A stretch of 64,000 nucleotides of DNA, taken from assembly GCA_030374765.1 (NCBI GenBank), contig JARGXX010000068.1:744001-808000 (forward strand), given 5' to 3'. This DNA comes from Agarophyton chilense. Its lineage: Eukaryota; Rhodophyta; Florideophyceae; Gracilariales; Gracilariaceae. The translations under genes and the position numbers were made by a program. The notes beneath the pieces were generated by a model. It ran no database searches, had not been told where the DNA came from, and worked only from the letters and a program-made list of their open reading frames with translations. This document shows positions 31,680 to 42,469 of this stretch, piece after piece (within the stretch, counting starts at the first letter, position 1; each line of letters starts with the position of its first letter).

Positions 31680-32380
31680 CTCCTCCTTGACTGCTCGGCC
31701 AAGTCCAACACGGTCCACGTTATTGTTGTTAAGACCTGGGCCAAGTGGTTTAGTTAAGAAGTCCGCATCATTGTCTTCACTTGGAACGTACGTCACATTG
31801 ATGTGAGTATTCTTGACTAGTTCCCGAACGAAGTGCAACTTAACGTCAATGTGCTTAGCGCGACCCGACGGACAGCGTTCACCAGTTGCCCAGTCAATGG
31901 CGCACTGGTTGTCTGAACGAATGGGCACAGCACCTTGCACTTTCCATCCAATCTTCTTAAGCACACGCTTCAACCAAATAACCTCCTGACACGCAAGCGT
32001 CAAAGCATAATACTCGGCCTCGCCGGTAGACAACGCCACCGAAGCCTGTTTTCTTGCGCCCCACATACATGTCGCTTTTCCAAGCTTCACTAAGAAACCA
32101 GACATTGACTTGCGATCACGCGTGTCTGCACCGTAGTCAGAGTCAACGTACGCCTCCAGTTTCACCATGCCAGAGTGATAGTACACCCATGTCCAGTTGT
32201 ACCGCGAAGGTAACGAAGAACCCGCTTTGCCGCCTTGTGACAGTAGGCCGTGGGCGATTTCTGAAAACGAGCCAAGATTAGGACGGGTGCTAGTATATCC
32301 AACCGAGTTCTCCGTGCCCAATACAAAAGCGATCCAATGATCTGCTGGTACAGCTGAGTATCCTGGATGGATTTGTGTTT
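31680..32380 (-). pseudogene. Copia-C RNase H
   Basis: Two overlapping frames, with breaks near 32400 (a run of nine A) and 32190. It contains IIGSLLYWARRTRLDI, VLRYLRGTTGHG, then AYVDSDYGADTRDRKSMSG, STGEAEYYAL and RSDNQCAIDWA, KHIDVKLHFVREL, ending VKEEC with the stop inside the LTR. These are the RNase H acidic residues and the conserved C-terminal KHIDV motif of copia elements. Confidence 0.85.
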
Positions 32381-32381
32381 C

Positions 32382-35300
32382 TCAGATGTCCACCCGGTAA
32401 AAAAAAATTCTACCCGGCTTGGATCGCTGAAACCCGAAACGGCGCAACACGCTTTCCGTGTACAGTGACTGACCAAGATACAGCGACACAGGTCGACCAT
32501 CTGAATCTAAAGTCCATTTGAATTCAACGCCGAGGTACAAGTTCACTTCGTCCGCCACACGCAGCTCGTAAAACGACTTAAGCTCCTCCAAAATCGCATC
32601 ACGTTCCATGGCAGAAGTTGTGAATATTAGCAAGTCATCCACATAAACTAGCACGAACGCATCCTCATTGCTCTCGTTTTGGCGGCGAAACACGCAAGGT
32701 GCACTCGGTAACTCTTCAAAACATATGCTTTTCATATCCTCGCATAGTTTGTTGTGCCATGCCAAGTGCGCTTGCTTCAGTCCATAGATAGCCTTGAGCA
32801 ATTTGAAGCATCGTGAAGTCACGCCAGGTATACCTCGAGGTGACATGATCCACACATCTTCCTCAAGTTCGCCATTGAGAAACGCAGTCTTCACATCCAC
32901 CTGTACCACATACATGCGCAAGCATAACGTCAGATACAAGAATATGCGAACCAAAGAGAACGAAACAACTGGTGCATAAGTCTCCATGTAGTCCTGACCA
33001 TATGTTTGGTGGTTTCCACCGGCTACAACACGAGCCTTAAAACGTTCAACTGACCCATCAGCATTGCGCTTTACCTTCAGTATGACGTGAGTTGGTAGTG
33101 GTTGTGAAGCAGGAGAGTCATCAGGTTTCCAAGTTTGCTTCGACTCCAATGATGAAAACTCTTCATCGACGGCTGCTTGCCACATGGTACGCTCCTCCGC
33201 ACTGGCGGACATTGCCTCCTTGAGTGAGGGCTCATCACTAGTAGTGACTTTGACTTGCGATGTACAGTGAGCAGACCCTGCCATGAACCACCTCAGAGGT
33301 TGACGGCGCGTGCGCCGCGGGTAGCGTGGTTCCGTATCAGCGTTGGCAGATGTATCAAGGTCATCAGCAGCACTTTCGTCATCACTTTCGGAATCCTGTG
33401 CATCGTCTTCATTGCTGCCGGAGTCTGACTCCGAGTGCCTGAGTGCTGGAATCAGGTGCGAGGATCCGTCATGAACCACCTCCTCCTCAACATTATCGAC
33501 GGAGAAGGTATCCGATTCGTCATCAATGCTATCACATAATCCCATATCAGAGCTATAGTCAGCATCTGACGCACTTTCATCATCCATGTAGTTGGCAAGA
33601 GATGATGCGCCAGGGAACTTGGATTCATCAAAAGTAACATGTCGTGACTCAATAATACGCGGAGTACCGTCATTATCAACGACGAGTACCTTGTACACAC
33701 CATGCTCAAGAGTCTCCAAGTACACTCCCTCAAGTGCACGAGACTCGAACTTGGGTCCACGCGGAGTCCTTAGCACGAATGCAGTGCATCCAAACACACG
33801 CACGTGCTTCAACAAAGGTTTATTTCCAGTTACCAGAAAGTAGGGACTGTTGTTAACAGTAGAATGTTGCACTCGATTACGCACAAAGATAACATGTTTC
33901 AGCGCATATGGCCACAAACATTCTGGTAGATCGGCTCGGATCAGCAACGATCGAGCAGCTTCCACCATGGTACGATTGATGCGCTCAGCTATAGCGTTGT
34001 GTTCGGGGGTGTATGGAGCAGAGAAAGAAGTGAGGCCATGTTCTGCTGCCAAGTTCTCTTGCAGGGCAATATATTCTTCTGCACCGTCCGAGTGCAAACT
34101 TTTGATATGCACTCCTCCAAGCTGCTTAAACTTTGCCGCAATACCCACAAACACATCACTAAGAGCACTGCGATGGATCACCAGACCTAGGAACACATAC
34201 CGTGAGTGATCATCGAGGAATGTACATGCATATTGAAACTTTTCCGGAAAAGACTTTTCCAGAGGACCTACAATATCCGAGTGCACAATGTCACCAACCG
34301 CGGATGCATGTTCAAAGTGACCTGGGAACGGAAGCTTATGAGCTTTGCCAAGTCGACATGCTCGGCATACCTCCTCCATGTCACACAAGTGCGGCACTCC
34401 ATCTGCGTACTTGTGTACATGTTGCAGATCACGTTGGTTGATGTGAGCCAGTCGTCGGTGCCACAGTTGAGTCTCCGTAGACTTAGTCGAAAGCGCAAGT
34501 TCCACACCAGCATGCCCTAAAGGTTGAGGCAGTGTGTACATGCGAGATACCTTGTCACGATCACCAATGCCCACCTCAAAACCATTTGACTCTAGCGTCA
34601 AACGTACACTATGACGACCGAAGAGCGACTCAATACCTTTGTCGGCCAAACACCCGGTTGAAACCAAGTTGTATCCCAGAGCGGGTGTCAGTAGGGCATC
34701 ACTCAGACGTATGTTCGCATTGTCCAAAGGAATGATCACCTCTCCGCGTTGTTTAGATACAACAGATGTGTTATCGGCAAGCATCACTGTCCTTTCGTCG
34801 CAAGGTTCAAGTGAACCGGGCACGAACGCACAAACAGAATGGAAGCAATGTACTGTCGCACCGCTGTCTGCGTAGGTACTCCGGTCATTCGGCGGAACTA
34901 TAGTGGTCCTTTCCACAGTTGCACCAGCAATTTCGATTTTGCCAGACTTTCCAGAAGACTTGCTCGAGGCGCTTCTACCACTACTGCCACCCATTCTCTT
35001 GGGTTGTGGCGACAGTTTATCGAGGATACTCTGCGGCAAGTGGTTGTCCGGGTTGTCCGGATTCATAAAGCAACGATCTTGTGTGTGTCCATCGCGATCA
35101 CAGAAGTCGCAATGATGTCCATTGCTCGATCCTGAACGATCAAATGATGACGATCTCAAGGCGGCAGCAAGTGCACGAGCAGTAGACTCAATGTCGGAGT
35201 GACCATCAGACTCCTCATCTTCGTTGTTTGCACTAGTGCGGGTACGATTAGTCGATTCAGAATGTCGACCAGATTTTTTCCTGCCCTTCTTCTTGCGACG

Positions 35301-35960
35301 TGAACTACGTCCAGACGGCCTTGCAGACACCTGTTTCGCGTTGTATTCATCTATGAGGGTCGTGGCCACGTAGTCCCATGTAAGCTCAGCGATATCCTTG
35401 GTTCGAAGAGCTGCAGCAGTAGACTCCAGTGTGCAATTGGGATCAATAGAAGCAAGTAACATGGGAGCTTTGTGCGACTCCGGTACTGCCGCATCCTTCC
35501 CCATGCGCTCTAACTGAGCAAATAACGCCGTGTACTGGTCCACATAGCCTGACATATTCTGACCATTGTATCCCATACGGAATAGTTGAGTCTGCACAGC
35601 AATTCTGGATACAGTACGATTGGACGCATACCGTGCATCAAGTAATGCGAGCATGCGCGCCGGGTCGTCGTCGACATCCATGACCACACGAAGTGGCGCA
35701 TCACCCAAGGCGCATATTATGATTCCACATGCCTTCTCGCGCTTGGCGACAACTCGAGCGCTATCAATAGCGGTATCCGATGTTGCTTCAGTAGTTGCTG
35801 AATATCCAGAATCGGATTCCACAACGTTCCACACACCTTTAACACGGCATGCAGCACGAAGGCGATGGCGCCATAGGGCATAATCATCACCACGCCTTCC
35901 ATGAAAACGAGGGATTTTCATCCCGGTAGTACTTTCGGATTCCATTTCCGTGTCCGACAT
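32382..35960 (-). CDS. Copia-C Gag, protease, integrase and RT
   Basis: 1,192-codon frame from MSDTEMES at 35960. Gag domain with KIPRFHGRRGDDYALW; basic stretch RRKKKGRKKSGRH; zinc knuckle CDFCDRDGHTQDRC; protease YADSGATVHC; pre-integrase HRRLAHINQRDL and CRACRLGKAHK; integrase HSDIVGPL, LHSDGAEEY, NAIAERINRTM; acidic linker; RT YETYAPVVSFSLVR, QVDVKTAFLNGEL, AIYGLKQAHLAWHNKL, and VYVDDLLIF. The frame ends in the A run at 32399-32406, where a shift separates RNase H. No nonsense codon occurs within the 1,192 codons, so this copy decayed little apart from the shift. Confidence 0.9.
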   Translation of the reverse strand: MSDTEMESESTTGMKIPRFHGRRGDDYALWRHRLRAACRVKGVWNVVESDSGYSATTEATSDTAIDSARVVAKREKACGIIICALGDAPLRVVMDVDDDPARMLALLDARYASNRTVSRIAVQTQLFRMGYNGQNMSGYVDQYTALFAQLERMGKDAAVPESHKAPMLLASIDPNCTLESTAAALRTKDIAELTWDYVATTLIDEYNAKQVSARPSGRSSRRKKKGRKKSGRHSESTNRTRTSANNEDEESDGHSDIESTARALAAALRSSSFDRSGSSNGHHCDFCDRDGHTQDRCFMNPDNPDNHLPQSILDKLSPQPKRMGGSSGRSASSKSSGKSGKIEIAGATVERTTIVPPNDRSTYADSGATVHCFHSVCAFVPGSLEPCDERTVMLADNTSVVSKQRGEVIIPLDNANIRLSDALLTPALGYNLVSTGCLADKGIESLFGRHSVRLTLESNGFEVGIGDRDKVSRMYTLPQPLGHAGVELALSTKSTETQLWHRRLAHINQRDLQHVHKYADGVPHLCDMEEVCRACRLGKAHKLPFPGHFEHASAVGDIVHSDIVGPLEKSFPEKFQYACTFLDDHSRYVFLGLVIHRSALSDVFVGIAAKFKQLGGVHIKSLHSDGAEEYIALQENLAAEHGLTSFSAPYTPEHNAIAERINRTMVEAARSLLIRADLPECLWPYALKHVIFVRNRVQHSTVNNSPYFLVTGNKPLLKHVRVFGCTAFVLRTPRGPKFESRALEGVYLETLEHGVYKVLVVDNDGTPRIIESRHVTFDESKFPGASSLANYMDDESASDADYSSDMGLCDSIDDESDTFSVDNVEEEVVHDGSSHLIPALRHSESDSGSNEDDAQDSESDDESAADDLDTSANADTEPRYPRRTRRQPLRWFMAGSAHCTSQVKVTTSDEPSLKEAMSASAEERTMWQAAVDEEFSSLESKQTWKPDDSPASQPLPTHVILKVKRNADGSVERFKARVVAGGNHQTYGQDYMETYAPVVSFSLVRIFLYLTLCLRMYVVQVDVKTAFLNGELEEDVWIMSPRGIPGVTSRCFKLLKAIYGLKQAHLAWHNKLCEDMKSICFEELPSAPCVFRRQNESNEDAFVLVYVDDLLIFTTSAMERDAILEELKSFYELRVADEVNLYLGVEFKWTLDSDGRPVSLYLGQSLYTESVLRRFGFQRSKPGRIFFYRVDI

Positions 35961-36304
35961 ATTTCAGTCTGTTATCCACGAAGCAGATAGAACGGAACCA
36001 AACGAAATTAATTAGTAGAGGGAAGCAGAGTGAGGGACTCAATGCCTTGGGAAGTTTAAGAAAAGGGCCACGAGCAGTGATGAATTCGTGGCCGAGCTTG
36101 CCCGAACGGAGTATCCCAACTCAAACGTTCGACAGCGAGGACGACAGCGGAGACTTTTGACGTAGCCTGCAACGCTCACCGAGACGCGTCTCGTACGCGA
36201 TCACAAGCGGAGCTCGGGTGCTCCCACGCTTGGAGTATACTCACGGGCAGTGGCAGAAGGCGTACCCGGAACAGACAAACTTCTCGACTTCGGGTTGAAA
36301 CTTC

Positions 36305-36558
36305 TTGATTGAACCTACCGAGACTTGCTCGAGGTAGGCGGGCGCACTGGCGGGAGAAACTACCTCCGCTACCCTAAAGGATGATCCCCTGGACCCTGGT
36401 TACTCTCTCCAGGTGAGGTACGCTTTGATTACCTACCGAACTCTGCGCACTTCAGAGTCCGGCGCTTTTAGTCCCTACGAGGCGTCCCAAGGAGGGGTGT
36501 CGTCAAGATACACTTCCCCCAGTTGACCCAAGCTAGCCTCTTGCGGGAAAGTAGCGCG
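36305..36558 (-). ncRNA. Conserved structured leader RNA, Copia-C copy
   Basis: Leader block homologous to that of Copia-A. Hairpins (plus-strand positions): I 36436-36445 with 36453-36462 (ten pairs, one wobble), II 36416-36420 with 36430-36434, III 36395-36399 with 36409-36413, IV 36350-36369, V 36314-36319 with 36333-36338. Stem sequences differ from Copia-A but pairing and order are kept. The linkers GGGTCAACT, GCCTCGTA, CCTTTAGGG, CCAGTGCGCCCG and TTCAATC are retained. Confidence 0.6.
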
Positions 36559-36859
36559 GTCGTGCGGTGTAGTACGGTTGCTCCTACACTTCCAAGCCCA
36601 ATTCATCGACCTCCGTACTCTACGGACGGAGAGCAGGATTTGGCAGACTTCCCGGTCTCGTGCCAAGGGGGTACTAACAAACGCGATATGTTTTCGCCAC
36701 CAAGGAGGAAGTCCGCAGGGTACACGCCTGTCGCAAAACAAAATAACTTCTTGAATCCAGATGAGCGTTAGTCGTTGATCGCGCACCTGTCGCAGTAGGG
36801 AATCTTCTTGAATCCAAATAAATGTTAGTAGAGCGTGACGTCTGCGAAGAGTCGACGCT

Positions 36860-36873
36860 CTGGGCCCATAACC
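36860..36873 (-). promoter_or_regulatory. Primer-binding site, Copia-C
   Basis: CTGGGCCCATAACC directly before the LTR at 36874; same initiator tRNA-Met anticodon-arm match as Copia-A. Confidence 0.8.
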
Positions 36874-37541
36874 TCACAACGTGAGCGCAGGTTAGGTAAA
36901 GAAAAAGGAAGAAGAGGGGGAAAAGACGAGAAGAAGAGAAAAATAAAAGAAGAGAAACAAAGGAAGGTAGTCAGCCTTGACAATTTACTTCGATCGTTGG
37001 CGACCGTCATTGAAAACTATATCTACCTCGCACGCACTTCCGCCGCCGGTGCTGACCGTCGGCGGGTCACCCACGTCTCACACCTTGCCACTGTGCGACG
37101 AGGAGTTGCGCGCCAAAACAATTTCAAACATGAAGCATATCAAATAAAAACTCAAAAAATCATCCAAAGTGGTGCGCCAGTGCCAACCACCCCGCGCAGC
37201 CCAGATTCGGCTGTTACGGCCAAACATCCAGCCCACATTCGCACATTCTCTCTAACTGCATAGCCCGTGCTCATTCAGCGCTCTCGTCCAATCAAATCGC
37301 TCCACTTGGGCCGAAGCCCCAACACGCCCCATTACAACCAGACCACTTGTCCATACCACGTTGCATGAGGGCATTTGCAGTAGCCAATCAGATGGCCGTT
37401 TCACGTTGAGATTGAGATGAGGCGCATATGCGTTTTTCCGCGGAGGGTGCCCAAAAGTGCTTATGCTTAAATCCACTTTTTGTTTTCCACTATTTCCAAC
37501 ACTCCAAAGGGCTTGGGGGCACAGTCGACCAAACCTCAACA
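36874..37541 (-). repeat. Copia-C 5' LTR
   Basis: 668 bp. Contains GCCAATCA (37383-37390) and CGCATATGCG (37423-37432), spaced as in the Copia-A LTR. Confidence 0.8.
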
Positions 37542-37619
37542 CCAGAGGCACCCTCCAAAACAGCCCATGCTTCCCTGCACTTTTGGTTTTCAGTGACAGC
37601 ACAGGGTCAACAGCCAACA
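37542..37619 (-). repeat. Copia-A LTR fragment (U3 end)
   Basis: 78 bp identical in kind to the plus-strand right end of Copia-A LTRs (CCAGAGGCACCC to CCAACA). Its tip joins Copia-A RT in the opposite orientation. Confidence 0.8.
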
Positions 37620-37827
37620 GCAGACAGCAACGTGATTTCGTCCAAGTGGGTGTATGTGCAGAAGTATGAAGCAGCACCATCTGGTGAAACAACTATCAGG
37701 TACAGGGCTCGTATGGTTGCTAGAGGGTTCCTGCAGATCGAGGGTGTTGACTTTTCTGAAACATATGCACCTGTTGTTAAGTTTACCTCGATCAGGATGA
37801 TTCTGTCAGTGACTGTTGTACGAGATC
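37620..37827 (+). pseudogene. Copia-A RT fragment, inverted
   Basis: 208 bp on the plus strand coding ADSNVISSKWVYVQKYEAA...KFTSIRMILSV, closely matching A2 RT (A2 positions about 8526-8319) and not the diverged A4 type. It ends where a Copia-C LTR end begins. Confidence 0.8.
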
Positions 37828-38142
37828 ACAACGTGAGCGCAGGTTAGGGAAAGAAAAAGGAAGAAGAGGGCGAAAAGACGAGAATAAGAGAAAAATAAAA
37901 GAAGAGAAACAAAGTAAGGTAGCCAGCTTTGACTATTTACTTCGATCGTTGGCGACCGTCATTGAAAACTATATCTACCTCGCACGCACTTCCGCCGCCG
38001 GTGCTGACCGTCGGCGGGTCACCCACATCTCACACCTTGCCACTGTGCGACGAGGAGTTGCGCGCCCAAACAATTTCAAACATGAAGCATATCAAATAAA
38101 AACTCAAAAAATCATCCAAAGTTGTGCGCCAGTGCCAACCAC
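37828..38142 (-). repeat. Copia-C LTR fragment
   Basis: First 315 bases of the plus-strand Copia-C LTR (TCACAACG to CCAACCAC), broken by the Copia-A LTR at 38143. A second Copia-C insertion that lost its other end is the simplest reading. Confidence 0.8.
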
Positions 38143-38832
38143 TGTTGGAAAGGGAAAATGCTGAAGGAAAGGTTGAGGGAATGAAAAGGAAGTTTGCCAG
38201 CTCTGGCTTGGATTTACTTGGAGGCGCTCAAACTTTCACTTATATACTACTTCAAAACGTCAGCTGTCTAGACTCCAACCCAAAGTAAACCCTAGACTAC
38301 AAAGCAGGGACACTCAATACTACCAATCATATTCAAGCATGACATAAACCCAAGTCAATGTTCATTGCAACGCACAACAAGGCAATACAACAGTGCACAG
38401 CCCATAATTACACTGACGTGTGCACAAATTCAATATGCCAGCACACACTACTTGCAATCCGCCTCCATACACATTCACGTTCCAGCACAGTACACCAAGT
38501 CTCCTGTAATACACATGTCACGTCTTTTCTCCAAGTACATTCGTTACACCTTGTGAGATGTATTCATAGTACACCACCTGGACATGTTGAACAGCGTGCA
38601 CAGTAGTACAAGTAGACCACGTACACACGTGTCATACAGACAAACCCAATAGTGCCATACCACTTGTACACACCACATTGCATGTGCACATTTACAGTTG
38701 CCAATCACAGCCCGAGTTCACGTTGAGATCCGACTGACACGCATATGCGCTTTTCCAGAGGCACCCTCTAAAACAGCCCATGCTCCCCTGCACTTTTGGT
38801 TTTCAGTGACAGCACAGGGTCAACAGCCAACA
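38143..38832 (-). repeat. Copia-A LTR (f)
   Basis: 690 bp, TGTTGG to CCAACA; inner-type LTR, close to (c). Confidence 0.9.
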
Positions 38833-38852
38833 CTCCCCCTCTGTCACTGACT

Positions 38853-41117
38853 TCAAAGGTCTAGGTGTCGGACGCCACTGTCTTCACGGAACCTCTCGTG
38901 CTTCACACAGGAAAGTGGTTTGTTGAGCATATCGGCAGTCATGCAATCGGTAGGGCAGTAGAACAACACAATCGACTTGTCACGTAGAGCTTCTCGAGTA
39001 AAGTGAAAACGAATGTCGATATGCTTGGTACGCTTGTTGACAACGCCATTTCGGGCAAGGTCAATGCACCCTTGGTTGTCAACATATACAGGCGTTGGTT
39101 CAACAAGCAACTTTACCGAATCGTCCACTTCTACTCCAATGACTATGCTGATGCCATTCCACAAACGCCTAAGCCAGATGGCCTCTTTGGAACCACTGCA
39201 CAGACTCACATACTCAGCTTCAGCACTAGACAGTGCAACCACTTCTTGCTGACGTGAACACCATGACACAGGACCTCCAGCCATCATGAACAAGTACCCA
39301 CTGGTAGACTTGCGGTTTGCAACATCGCCTGCCCAGTCAGAGTCCACGTAGCCGTGAAGTGCCAAATCGGTGTTTAAGCCGTAGGTGAGACCAAATGTAC
39401 AAGTACCGTTGAGATAGCGAAGCACACGTTTGACTGCCTTCCAGTGAATCTCTCCAGGTTTCTCAACATACTTGGCAAGTTTGGACACCGCGTATGAGAT
39501 ATCTGGACGAGTTCCTACAGACAAATACATGAGACAGCCAATTGCCTGACGGTACGGCACCTCCCTGAGAACATCCTGAATCGCAGACAGGTCCATGCCA
39601 ACTTCCATTGGAGTGTCAACTGGTTTGGACTGGTGCATGCCAAAACGTTCCAAGACCTTTTGTGTGTACGCAGACTGAGTCAGATACAACTCTCGCTTAA
39701 CTCTGTCACGGTGGATCTCGAATCCGAGTACCATGCGAGCTTGATAGAGGTCTTTCATGTGGAACCGAGACGACAGCTCTGCCTTTACACGATCCATTGT
39801 CTTCATGCTCGGACTTGCAATAAGCAAGTCATCAACGTATAGAGCAATCAGAACAACAAATCCCAGTATCTTTCCGCTGTACACACACTCATCTGCGTCA
39901 TTTGGCGTCAACTGCATCTCCTCAACAAGGAACGAGTATATCTTTGCATGCCACTGTCTGGGTGACTGTCGTAGCCCATAGATGGCTTTCTTCAAACGAC
40001 ACACCAGATCCTCGTTACCTTGCTGCACAAAACCTGTTGGCTGCTCCATGTACACTGTCTCCTCAAGGTCACCGTTCAGAAAAGCTGTTTTCACATCCAT
40101 CTGGTGCAAATGAAAGTCTCGTACAGCAGTCACTGATGTATCAGATGTAGAGGTATCATGTGGACTAGACATATTACTAAAGTCAATGTCTGCGTAGTCC
40201 TCTTCCTCATAGCTAAACTGGTTGTCTGAGCCCGAAAACTCATCAAACCGTACATCTCTTGACACAATCACCTTTTTCTTTTCAGAGTCCCACAACTTGT
40301 ATCCGTGAGACCCTGGGGTGTACCCAATAACGATAGCTTCCACACCACGCTCCTCTAGCTTCTTCAGCTTATGATCCACAACCTTGTACGAGCATCGGCT
40401 CCCAAACACACGCAGGTTGCTCACATCAGGCTTCTGACCATGCCACAGTTCATATGGTGTCACACTACTTGGAAGAGCTTTGCAAGTCACAAGGTTGCGC
40501 ACATACACTGCAACATTCAGTGCCTCAGCCCAAAAGTGCTTTGGCAATTTCTTGTGACATAACATCGATCTGACCAAGTCCATGAGTGTGCGGTTGAACC
40601 GTTCGGCAAGTCCATTCTGCTGAGGATTGTAAGGCACAGTTCGCTGATGCTCAATACCGTGACGTTCAAGTTCTTTGGTAAAACGATGTGACATATATTC
40701 ACCACCGTTGTCAGTGCGCAATACTTTGAGCACACTGTCACGTGCGGTGATGGTTTTCACTTGTCTGCCGGTTTGGTTTTGAACAAACTTGAGCCACCTT
40801 AGGAACATCTGGAACACCTCATCCTTAGTTTTGAGCATGTAGAAGAAGCAGAAACGACTGTGATCATCGATGAATGTGACGAAGTAGTGCGAGCCTCCCA
40901 AGGATTTCACACTTACTGGACCTGACACATCGGAGTGAACAAGTTCCAGTACGTGTTTTGCTCGTTCCCCCCCTTGCTTGGAAGTCGGAGCACGGGTTGC
41001 TTTTCCTACTACACATGAGCCACACACATCTGAATCCTGCGCAACGTCTACATTGAGCCCTGACACAAAATTGTTTCGAACCATATGCTTGATACCATCC
41101 ACATTCACATGAGCCAT
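38853..41117 (-). pseudogene. A5 integrase, deleted RT and RNase H
   Basis: 754 codons in the same frame as the upstream Gag. Integrase is complete (HSDVSGP, RTDNGGEY, LAERFNRTL). After STSDTS the frame jumps directly to VTAVRDFHLHQMDV: 510 bp (170 codons) are missing compared with A2, removing the linker and the RT fingers. YVDD, AIYGLRQSPRQW and all of RNase H remain. RT should be inactive, but integrase could be made if the stop upstream were bypassed. Confidence 0.85.
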
Positions 41118-42368
41118 TCAAGCATACCATAGTGACAAGTCCGACACAAGTGCGCTGTTTACATCTGTACACTGGTGTGCAGCAGTGCAAAGGTAGTATA
41201 GGCCTTTGACGAGGCGCCCCGCGGCAACCACTTTTGACCCCTTGTATACACATACCTTCTCTTTTTCAAACACTACTTTGCACCCCAGATCACAAATCGC
41301 CGATACAGAAAGCAAATGGTACCTTAAATTCGGTACATGAACAGCTTGCTTCAGCTGGCACTTTCGTTTGGACCCTTCCACAATCAGATCAAGCTCCACA
41401 CTACCGTGACAAACAGACTCTAGTTTGGAATCATTACCGATGCTAACACCAGAAGACACTTTACTATCATATGTTTGGAACATGGATTCGTCAAAAGTCA
41501 TGTGGGCAGTAGCACCAGAGTCAACAATCCAGTCACTATTCGTGGCTTTATCAGAGCCAGTAGCAATGAGACATACAAAGTCAGAGTCGTTGCCACCCGT
41601 ACCTCGCTCATCGCTGAGCTCAGTATTGACAGTTGGGTGAGCAGCACCGACCTGATTCCTGTTAGCCCCATCACGTTGCTTCTTGAAACAGTTCCTCTGG
41701 ATATGACCCTTCTTATGACAATAATGACACTCGATGTTCTTCCATCGCGACTGCCTGCCAACCGAAGCTGCCTCAATTCCACCAGGCTCCTCCTTGGCAC
41801 GATCGTTCATTCGCTGCTCTTCTTGCAGCAGACGACTCTTCACAAACTCTAGAGTGAGTTGACGATCGCCAATCGTGGTATCAATTGCCACGATGAGGTG
41901 CTCGAATCTTTGCGGAAGTCCGCATAGGATGGCCATAGCGATGTCCTCCTCCTCAACAACGACGTCCATACACTTTAGGTCCGATGCCAGATGACGTACA
42001 CGGTTGATGAACTGTAGCATTTTCTCATCATCACGCATCTTGGCAGAGTAGAAGGACCGTTGGGCGTTGATTTTGTTGAGCAGAGTCTTGCGTTGGAACA
42101 CATCGCAAATGGCTTTCCACATATCGGCAGCGTTGTCGGCGTCCCGCACATGATCTAAATGCTCATCACTGAGTGTGAGACCAATAATAGCTCTGGCCTT
42201 GGCATCTTTCTTTTTCCAAGTCGACAGCTCATCTTCGTCAGTGGGTCTAACAGAGTCGAGGTGGCCGTCGAGGTCCTTGAGTGCAAGCAGCAGCTCAATC
42301 TTCTGCTGCCATACGTGAAAGTTATCCTCAACCAGCTTTTCGATTTTCACCCCACTGAGCGAATCCAT
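41118..42368 (-). pseudogene. A5 Gag and protease
   Basis: About 416 codons from MDSLSG at 42368 to TGA at 41118-41120, where other copies have CGA (WHAR). Contains the zinc knuckle and IVDSGATAHM. The same frame continues immediately as integrase, so one C-to-T change separates the two. Confidence 0.85.
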
Positions 42369-42469
42369 GTTGTGCAAAGTGTCACAAGAGGCCGAGAGAG
42401 ATGACTTGACAGCAACAGACAAGTGAGCAACAACAACAGACAACAACAACAAAGTAAAAACAACAAATA

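Larger units (their letters stand above)
31001..37541 (-). mobile_element. Copia-C, complete Ty1/copia element with frameshifts
   Basis: Both LTRs (31001-31679, 36874-37541), purine tract, RNase H, RT, integrase, protease, Gag, a 900-base leader with the conserved structured block, and a half-tRNA primer-binding site. It is a distinct family from Copia-A, with low protein similarity but a related LTR core and leader. The LTRs differ by several small indels (679 against 668 bp). The left flank is A4 RT and the right flank a Copia-A LTR scrap; no matching target duplication is visible, so one flank has been rearranged. Confidence 0.85.
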
